Source: Deltaproteobacteria bacterium (GTDB lineage Bacteria > Desulfobacterota > DSM-4660 > Desulfatiglandales > Desulfatiglandaceae). From it: DNA of 7,184 nt. Location of the stretch: assembly GCA_029932035.1 (NCBI GenBank), contig JAOZQV010000188.1, forward strand, positions 1 to 7,184, read 5' to 3'. The position numbers and the translations under genes are program-made. The notes beneath the pieces are model-generated. The model was not told where the DNA came from. It did not search any database and saw only the letters and a list, made by a program, of their open reading frames with translations. Below are positions 1 through 3,874 of this stretch, in pieces (position 1 is the first letter of the stretch; the number at the start of each line of letters is the position of its first letter).

Positions 1-14
1 ACTTTAGGCACTTC
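1..14. repeat. TTTAGGCA-family repeat, right end of a unit cut by the window edge
   Basis: The first 14 bases read ACTTTAGGCACTTC, the same sequence that forms the right-hand arms of the inverted-repeat units at 1955-2374 and 6598-6773. It is probably the right end of another unit lying mostly outside the window. It stops 7 bases before the permease start codon, leaving no clear Shine-Dalgarno sequence there. Confidence 0.6.
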
Positions 15-21
15 TATTTAT

Positions 22-945
22 ATGTCCCATGTAATAAATACCATTATCCCTATTTTCGCGATTATCCTTTTGGGCTGGGTCTTAAGCTGGCGCAAATTTA
101 TACCCTCAGGCCTCATCGCCCCCCTTAATCGGTTAGTCTATTATATAGCGATTCCTGCAATGATTTTTAGTGGGGTAGCAAGATCCTCATTTGAGGCCCA
201 CTTTGATCCTTTTCTTCTTGCAGCGACATTGATTCCAACCTTGCTGATATTTCTGATTGCTCTCTTCGCGGGCATGGGTTGCTCTTTGGATCGTCATCAT
301 ATGGGCACCTTTATGCAATGCTCTTTTCACGGCAATTTAGGGTACATCGGGCTCGGCGTGTGTTACTATCTATTGGGCGAAAAAGGCTTTACAAGCGCCA
401 GCATATTGGCCGGGTTTTTGATGCTTTGTCAGAATTTTTTAGCAGTTATCGGGTACCAGTTGTTTTCCGGAGGGATGAGAGAGGGGCGCAGGTCCTGGTT
501 TTTCATTAAAAAAATATGCGGGAATCCTGTTATATTGTCGGCTCTTGCAGGCATGTCCTTTTCGCTGTTGAAAATCCCGATTCCCGAGACCATCGAGAGG
601 TGTCTCACGATCATAAGCGGGATGGCGGTCCCCTCGGCTCTCTTAGTCATAGGGGCGTCACTCTCTTTCGGCCTTATAAAGGCAAATTTCAGACTGGTCC
701 TTGCGGCGGGCCTGTTGAAACTCGTAGCCCTTCCAGCCCTGGGTATCCTGGCATATCACCTCGCAGGCATTCCATCCGCCCAGTTTCTTCCCGGTCTGAT
801 CCTGTTAGCTGCTCCAAGTGCAAGTATAAGTTTTATAATGGCGGGGGAGATGAATGGTTCAACAGATCTTGCTTCTGCCGCGATTTCAATGAACACCCTC
901 CTTTCTGCCTTGACATTCATTTTGTGGCTGTGGCAGTTTAATTGA
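22..945 (+). CDS. AEC family (auxin efflux carrier-type) permease
   Basis: Inner-membrane transporter of the AEC family, whose bacterial members export or exchange small organic acids and related anions; the substrate cannot be read from the sequence. The 307 residues suit a complete protein with about ten membrane segments, near residues 4-22, 31-53, 61-88, 102-119, 125-148, 167-184, 193-215, 222-249, 254-276 and 282-306. Family-like landmarks are the N-terminal bundle with NRLVYYIAIPAMIF (36-49), GNPVILSALAG (167-177) at the start of the second half, and the AAPSAS...MAGEMNG stretch (263-279). A charged cytoplasmic loop (about 152-166, MREGRRSWFFIKK) separates the two five-helix halves. No SD precedes the ATG; the upstream bases are repeat-derived, so initiation may be weak or use a signal I do not recognise. 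Its TGA is followed immediately by repeat unit E1. Confident of family, not of substrate. Confidence 0.88.
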   Translation: MSHVINTIIPIFAIILLGWVLSWRKFIPSGLIAPLNRLVYYIAIPAMIFSGVARSSFEAHFDPFLLAATLIPTLLIFLIALFAGMGCSLDRHHMGTFMQCSFHGNLGYIGLGVCYYLLGEKGFTSASILAGFLMLCQNFLAVIGYQLFSGGMREGRRSWFFIKKICGNPVILSALAGMSFSLLKIPIPETIERCLTIISGMAVPSALLVIGASLSFGLIKANFRLVLAAGLLKLVALPALGILAYHLAGIPSAQFLPGLILLAAPSASISFIMAGEMNGSTDLASAAISMNTLLSALTFILWLWQFN

Positions 946-960
946 AATGCCAAAAATTTA

Positions 961-1127
961 AAATGCCTAAAATGCCTAAAGTTGTGGTTCGCCTTCGCGA
1001 TCCAATCAAGAAATGATTTCCTTGGAACACCGATTTTTGCTGAGCCAGTCTGATATAAGTTTCGCAGCTGTCGGTTAAAAAATGACCAAACCCCTAATTT
1101 TAAGCATTTTAGGCATTTTAGGCATTT
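961..1127. repeat. Inverted-repeat unit E1, non-coding, 167 bp
   Basis: A perfect 20-bp inverted repeat (961-980 against 1108-1127) closes this unit. The right arm is a tandem of a 9-base unit: TTTTAAGCA, TTTTAGGCA, TTTTAGGCA at 1098-1124; the left arm holds the complementary units, with a further variant at 948-956. The interior begins with the 13-mer GCCTAAAGTTGTG (974-986), followed by a hairpin (986-1003: 7-bp stem with one mismatch, loop CTTC). Blocks near 1043-1051 (AGCCAGTCT) and 1073-1086 match the interior of E3 in opposite orientation. No credible coding frame is present. Together with its flanks the unit fills the gap from the permease stop codon to about 12 bases before hisJ. Non-autonomous mobile element or REP-like repeat is inference; the inverted arms and shared blocks are directly visible. 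Confidence 0.75.
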
Positions 1128-1139
1128 CCCCTAAAAAAT

Positions 1140-1940
1140 ATGCTACCGGACTATCACATACATACGGCCCTTTGTAAGCATGCCACCGGTGACGTGGCTG
1201 GCTACAGATCAGTGGCAAAAAAGCAGGGGATACCTGAAATCTGCTTTACTGATCACGCTCCCAACCCGGATGGATTCGATCCGGCCCACCGGATGGCGCT
1301 TAACCAATTTTCCTACTACAGGGAGATAATTGAAGCTCTCCAGGACGGCAAAACCCCGGAAGTCCTGTTGGGTCTGGAAGTTGAATACTATGAAGGATGT
1401 GAGCGGTTCCTCCGGGAATGGATCCCTGCACAAAAATTTGACTTTGTGATCGGATCGGTGCACTTTATCGGGGGGTGGGGCTTTGATCATCCAGAACAGA
1501 GAGATATATGGGATTCGGCAGATATAACAGCTACATGGCAAAAATATTTCAATGTTTTATTAAAGTTTGTCGGGTCCGGTCTGTTTGATGCTGTAGCGCA
1601 TCTTGATCTGCCCAAAAAATTTGGCCACCGTCCTAAGGACAAGGATTTGAAGGAGATGATCCAGCCTGTGCTTGACGGTATTGCTAAGGCCGGGATGGGA
1701 ATTGAACTAAATACATCCGGCCTACGGAAACCTGTTGGTGAAATTTATCCGTCGCCGCTTATTGTTGCCATGGCACGGGAAAGAGAAATCCCCATATGTT
1801 TCGGATCTGATGCTCACTGTCCCGATGATATTGGGGACGGATTTGCGTTAGCCCTTGATTTGGCCCGGGAGGGAGGCTATAATGATTATTTCAAGATCAG
1901 GCAGCGGAGGAAGGAGCTGACCCCGCTCCCCGGGTTCTGA
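1140..1940 (+). CDS. hisJ: Histidinol-phosphatase, PHP type (HisJ family)
   Basis: Cytosolic PHP-superfamily phosphatase expected to hydrolyse L-histidinol phosphate to L-histidinol and phosphate, the penultimate stage of histidine synthesis. All PHP metal-binding positions can be seen: HIH (His6, His8), TDHAP (Asp38, His39), GLEVEYY (Glu80), GSVHF (His108), AHLD (His154) and GSDAH (Asp224, His226), consistent with an intact polynuclear metal site. Length (266 residues) fits the family, and MLPDYHIHT is the usual N-terminus, so the ATG at 1140 is the right start although no clean SD lies upstream (repeat sequence TTTAGGCATTTCCCC instead). It is not in a his operon here: a permease precedes it and a four-helix-bundle gene follows, which is common for this unlinked phosphatase type. 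Other PHP phosphoesterase activity remains possible, but the length and motif set favour HisJ. Confidence 0.88.
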   Translation: MLPDYHIHTALCKHATGDVAGYRSVAKKQGIPEICFTDHAPNPDGFDPAHRMALNQFSYYREIIEALQDGKTPEVLLGLEVEYYEGCERFLREWIPAQKFDFVIGSVHFIGGWGFDHPEQRDIWDSADITATWQKYFNVLLKFVGSGLFDAVAHLDLPKKFGHRPKDKDLKEMIQPVLDGIAKAGMGIELNTSGLRKPVGEIYPSPLIVAMAREREIPICFGSDAHCPDDIGDGFALALDLAREGGYNDYFKIRQRRKELTPLPGF

Positions 1941-1974
1941 AGTTTGGAGTGTGGAGTTTGGAGTGCCTAAAGTT
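1941..1974 (+). promoter_or_regulatory. Repeat-borne translation-start region of the four-helix gene
   Basis: Two direct copies of AGTTTGGAGTG (1941-1951 and 1955-1965) lie directly after the hisJ stop codon. The second copy supplies GGAG (1960-1963), 11 bases before the GTG at 1975, so the repeat arm itself appears to provide the ribosome-binding site. Two earlier in-frame GTG codons (1951, 1963) are also inside the repeat. GGAG at 1946-1949 is only one base from 1951, too close to serve it. The spacing for 1975 is long but workable. Confidence 0.45.
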
Positions 1975-2374
1975 GTGGACAACAGAGAATTTTCTAAAGA
2001 TCTCGAAAAACGAACCCGTCAATTTGCGGTGAAAATCATTCGACTCTCGGTATTGTTGCCCAATACTCCTGAAGCGCGAGTGATAAGAAATCAGATAACA
2101 AAATCCGGGACTTCCATTGGCGCTAATTACCGGGAAGCTAACCGAGCCAGAAGCAAGGCTGATTTCAAGAATAAGATTAAGATATGTGAAAGTGAAGCAA
2201 GTGAAACTCAATACTGGCTTGAGGTGATTGTTGAGGCCAAATGGCTTCCATGGGAAAAGATCAAACCGGAATATGAAGAATGTAATGAGTTATTAGCTCT
2301 TTTCACGTCAATAGGAAAAGGAACAACAGTTTAGATGTTATACTCCAAATTCCAAACTTTAGGCACTCCAAACT
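1955..2374. mobile_element. Inverted-repeat unit E2 carrying a four-helix-bundle gene (putative cassette)
   Basis: A perfect 20-bp inverted repeat (1955-1974 against 2355-2374) encloses one gene. The left arm ends on the base before the GTG start, and the right arm begins 20 bases after the stop codon. The arm contains GGAGTGCCTAAAGTT, and 1960-1977 matches an 18-base stretch at the right end of E3 (minus strand 6760-6743). The shared 13-mer GCCTAAAGTTGTG is at 1965-1977. No transposase is encoded and I see no clear target-site duplication outside the arms, so calling it mobile is inference from symmetry and from the related units in the window. Confidence 0.5.
1975..2334 (+). CDS. Four-helix-bundle protein, S23/IVS family
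   Basis: Small protein of the four-helix-bundle family first seen in open frames inside 23S rRNA intervening sequences and related in fold to the Avd accessory protein of diversity-generating retroelements. Its cellular role is unknown. From GTG 1975 the product is 119 residues. Helix 1 is about 2-24 (DNREFSKDLEKRTRQFAVKI). The family signature follows: KSGTSIGANYREANRARSKADF (about residues 43-64), then KICESEASETQYWLEVI (about 69-85), and a last helix with ECNELLALFTS. Length and motifs are complete, so the gene looks intact. A longer reading from GTG 1951 would add VEFGVPKVV, encoded wholly by the repeat arm; I prefer 1975 because family similarity begins there and GGAG lies 11 bases upstream. 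There is no 23S rRNA or reverse transcriptase nearby, so neither classic context applies; the gene sits between inverted repeats instead. Confidence 0.85.
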   Translation: MDNREFSKDLEKRTRQFAVKIIRLSVLLPNTPEARVIRNQITKSGTSIGANYREANRARSKADFKNKIKICESEASETQYWLEVIVEAKWLPWEKIKPEYEECNELLALFTSIGKGTTV

Positions 2375-2378
2375 TGGT

Positions 2379-2430
2379 GTACTTTAGGCATTTTAGATCA
2401 TTTTAGGCATTTCAAACTTTAGGCATTTCT
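2379..2430. repeat. TTTAGGCA repeat cluster downstream of E2
   Basis: Three exact TTTAGGCA octamers (2383-2390, 2402-2409, 2418-2425) with spacings of 19 and 16 bases, all in the orientation of the right arm of E2 and mostly followed by TTT. The cluster runs to within a few bases of the next start codon at 2435, as similar sequence does before 22 and 1140. It looks like the outer part of E2 or a decayed additional unit. Confidence 0.65.
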
Positions 2431-2434
2431 TTAA

Positions 2435-2740
2435 ATGGATAAAGAAGAATATAATAGAAAGTATGTTAACCTGAGAGTTCTCAAGAGCATTCAGGAATAT
2501 TTAAAGACAGAAGGCGACTCATCCACGGCTGTCTATCCCATAAGAGTGCCTCAAGATCTCCTCTATCAGGTCTTAAAGATACAAGGCCCTGATAATGCGG
2601 ATAAACTGATCCATCATATCTTCAGGTTAGGTCTCGACATCTGGAGTGATGAATTTTTCAATGAAGCGTTCGGCTCTCAACAGAACTTAGAGCGGTTCAT
2701 CGACATGGTTAAGAAGCGAAATAAGAGAGAAGGTGAATGA
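2435..2740 (+). CDS. Small protein of unknown function, possible ribbon-helix-helix fold
   Basis: I do not recognise this 101-residue protein. It is hydrophilic, with no signal peptide or membrane segment. The central part could form a ribbon-helix-helix DNA-binding unit: a beta-like strand AVYPIRVP (32-39), a helix DLLYQVLKI (41-49), a turn with GPDNA, and a second helix ADKLIHHIFRLGLDIW (55-70). The C-terminus is a charged helix ending in KKRNKREGE. It starts 9 bases after the last TTTAGGCA copy with no SD, and converges on vapC with only 14 bases between the two stop codons. It may be a regulator, but this rests on predicted shape alone. Clean codon structure and lack of internal stops make it a likely real gene. 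Confidence 0.6.
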   Translation: MDKEEYNRKYVNLRVLKSIQEYLKTEGDSSTAVYPIRVPQDLLYQVLKIQGPDNADKLIHHIFRLGLDIWSDEFFNEAFGSQQNLERFIDMVKKRNKREGE

Positions 2741-2754
2741 ACCTGAATTCCCTT

Positions 2755-3171
2755 TTATGGCCTTAGGATGAGTCCCATGGTATTGAAATGCTCGTCAAAG
2801 GCAAAGGCTTCCTTAACACCGGCACGTGTTGCTATTACAAAACTTGTGCAATCAACTAAGGAGAAGACCTGATCTTCATAGTCTTGGAAAATGGCCCATG
2901 CCTCTTGATGTATGCGCGGAGTAACCCATTCAATATGCAGCCTTCCCGCCCCGACGGCCTGTTGGATCAAGGAATAGAATCTGACGGCTTTGCCGTGGCC
3001 ATCATCGTACCGAATACGGGTGTAGGTTTCAGTCAGGACATAGTTTGAGCTAAGTAAGGGGATCTTCTGTTTAGAGAGTTCTTGATAAAAGGAGGCGGCC
3101 TGCTTGTGATATTGATCCCTGACCACTGCCATCGCAATCCAGCCGCCGGTGTCCACAAAGACCGGAGTCAT
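2755..3171 (-). CDS. PIN-domain ribonuclease toxin (VapC-like)
   Basis: A 138-residue PIN-domain protein, the toxin of a VapBC-type pair; such toxins are Mg-dependent endoribonucleases that cut tRNA or rRNA and halt translation until bound by antitoxin. The four acidic active-site positions are visible: Asp7 in VFVDTGGW, Glu48 in YVLTETY, Asp107 in SLVDCTSF and Asp126 in AFDEHF, in family order and spacing, so the enzyme should be active. Its ATG overlaps the antitoxin TGA as ATGA (3171-3168), the usual translational coupling that keeps antitoxin made first. It ends 14 bases from the convergent 101-residue gene with no terminator visible between. The RNA target cannot be inferred. Confidence is high for the family. 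Confidence 0.88.
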   Translation of the reverse strand: MTPVFVDTGGWIAMAVVRDQYHKQAASFYQELSKQKIPLLSSNYVLTETYTRIRYDDGHGKAVRFYSLIQQAVGAGRLHIEWVTPRIHQEAWAIFQDYEDQVFSLVDCTSFVIATRAGVKEAFAFDEHFNTMGLILRP

Positions 3172-3428
3172 GATAACGCCTTCTTCCCATACAAATATCT
3201 GTCATGGTGGATTGCGGCATCAGTAGGGCCGTCCGGGCTATCACACAGCCCGATCAGTTCCTTGAGCGGGTCATCATTTCCGGCGCTGGCTTGCATTTTG
3301 GCAATATACCTCCTAACAGCTCTCCGGATATGCTCGGCTTCAGAGATTTTGGTTGCGAAGGCCAGCATTTTCAGGGCCAGGTCACTTTCTTCATCAAGGT
3401 AGATCTGTTTTCTTTTAAGGTTAGGCAT
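3168..3428 (-). CDS. Ribbon-helix-helix antitoxin (VapB-like) of the PIN toxin
   Basis: An 86-residue antitoxin partner of the downstream PIN toxin. The N-terminus reads as a ribbon-helix-helix DNA-binding domain: strand KRKQIYLD (5-12), helix EESDLALKMLAFAT (13-26), turn KIS, helix EAEHIRRAVRRYIAKM (30-45). The C-terminal tail, with DAAIHHDRYLYG (70-81), is where such antitoxins usually wrap the toxin. I chose the ATG at 3428 because GAGG lies six bases upstream (complement of 3435-3438). A longer frame back to 3491 would begin within the promoter palindrome and add 21 unrelated residues. Expected role: neutralise the PIN ribonuclease and, with it, repress the shared promoter; candidate operators are described separately. 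Confidence 0.85.
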   Translation of the reverse strand: MPNLKRKQIYLDEESDLALKMLAFATKISEAEHIRRAVRRYIAKMQASAGNDDPLKELIGLCDSPDGPTDAAIHHDRYLYGKKALS

Positions 3429-3454
3429 TTCAGACCTCACTGTATTAAATATGC

Positions 3455-3462
3455 TGTATACA
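3455..3462. promoter_or_regulatory. Second palindrome TGTATACA near the -10 box
   Basis: A perfect 8-bp palindrome overlapping the edge of the -10 box, with a related CTGTATT 14 bases away (3440-3446 against CTGTATA 3454-3460). It could be an additional repressor half-site. Short AT-rich palindromes also arise by chance. Confidence 0.3.
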
Positions 3463-3488
3463 TTACCCTCTTTTGACAGAGCTGTCAA
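3460..3488 (-). promoter_or_regulatory. Sigma-70-type promoter of the vapBC-like operon
   Basis: Read on the minus strand, a perfect TTGACA (complement of 3483-3488) is followed after exactly 17 bases by TAATGT (complement of 3460-3465), then about 30 bases of leader with GAGGT before the ATG at 3428. The -35 box and spacing are ideal and the -10 is moderate. Confidence 0.65.
3473..3488. promoter_or_regulatory. Palindromic candidate operator over the -35 box
   Basis: TTGACAG and CTGTCAA form a perfect 7-bp dyad with a two-base centre, covering the -35 hexamer of the toxin-antitoxin promoter. A ribbon-helix-helix antitoxin bound here would block RNA polymerase, the standard autoregulation of such operons. 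The dyad is seen; binding is inferred. Confidence 0.5.
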
Positions 3489-3659
3489 CACCTATTTTTT
3501 TGGACGCAGAGCATGGTGAATGATTGCGCCGGGGCCGAGGCAGGGGAAAACGATAACCCGTTCAGCAATCGTTCAAGCGCTTCCTTTGTTCTGATCAAAT
3601 CGGCTTGGCGCAATATCCGATTTATGAAATTAGTTCTTTTCGTTTCTGATTTGTTGGAA

Positions 3660-3665
3660 TATAAT
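3660..3665 (+). promoter_or_regulatory. Candidate -10 box for polA
   Basis: A perfect TATAAT about 210 bases upstream of the polA start. The matching -35 region (around 3636-3642, TTTTC-like) is poor, so this is only a candidate. No better promoter is apparent between the divergent toxin-antitoxin operon and polA. Confidence 0.3.
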
Positions 3666-3708
3666 AAAATAATGGGTAGCTATTTACCGGTTCAACCAAA
3701 CAGGTCTC

Positions 3709-3732
3709 GCGCAAAGTCGCAAAGACGCACAC
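3709..3732. repeat. Short 8-base tandem of the GCAAAG type
   Basis: Three consecutive 8-base units GCGCAAAG, TCGCAAAG, ACGCACAC, the last degenerate. CGCAAAGNCGCAAAG tracts recur in intergenic DNA of many bacteria; this one is short and isolated. Confidence 0.45.
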
Positions 3733-3834
3733 ATGAAAAGTACCATTCTGCTCACAATGGCCATATGAAGCCAAATTGAGGAATTAAGATAAGGAAAAGA
3801 TTCATATTTCAATTCCCAAATTCCTAAATTCGCG

Positions 3835-3866
3835 ATAGCCCGTAAAAAAGACTTTTTACGGGCTAT
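3835..3866 (+). promoter_or_regulatory. Perfect 14-bp hairpin just upstream of polA
   Basis: The arms 3835-3848 (ATAGCCCGTAAAAA) and 3853-3866 pair perfectly around an AGAC loop. The hairpin ends eight bases before the polA ATG, exactly where a ribosome-binding site would lie, and no SD is visible. It could damp or regulate polA translation, or be a terminator-like or repeat hairpin. It lacks a T-run after the stem on the plus strand and, being symmetrical, folds on both strands. Confidence 0.6.
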
Positions 3867-3874
3867 AAAGATAT

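Larger units (their letters stand above)
3489..3834. other. Intergenic stretch between the toxin-antitoxin promoter and polA, no convincing gene
   Basis: I see no credible gene here. Forward frames give low-complexity peptides without family resemblance or SD. On the minus strand an open stretch from about 3678 to 3485 contains a helix-like segment (NRILRQADLIRTKEALERLL) but has no usable start codon; it may be a gene remnant. The stretch also holds a perfect TATAAT at 3660-3665, an 8-base GCAAAG-type tandem at 3709-3732, and purine-rich sequence at 3776-3800. Confidence 0.5.

Noticed and set aside
1054..1059. TATAAG as a -10 box for hisJ inside E1
   Set aside because: No -35-like hexamer at 16-18 bases; TTGGAA at 1022-1027 is about 26 bases away, too far.
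944..1130. CRISPR array
   Set aside because: Repeats are only 8-9 bases, arranged as tandems and inverted arms, without regular unique spacers or cas genes.
1209..1541. Minus-strand frame opposite hisJ
   Set aside because: Shadow of a gene with a complete set of PHP metal ligands.
1975..2334. Diversity-generating retroelement, suggested by similarity of the four-helix protein to Avd
   Set aside because: No reverse transcriptase, template repeat or variable target gene in the window.
3082..3476. Plus-strand frames opposite the toxin and antitoxin genes
   Set aside because: They are antisense to two genes with clear family motifs, an SD and an ATGA overlap.
3428..3491. Longer antitoxin start at 3491
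   Set aside because: It would place the start inside the promoter dyad and before the -10 box; the ATG at 3428 has a good SD and the proper ribbon-helix-helix N-terminus.
3513..3779. Forward open frame of 88 codons between the toxin-antitoxin operon and polA
   Set aside because: No SD, unlike any family I know, and it runs through the GCAAAG tandem repeat; composition looks non-coding.
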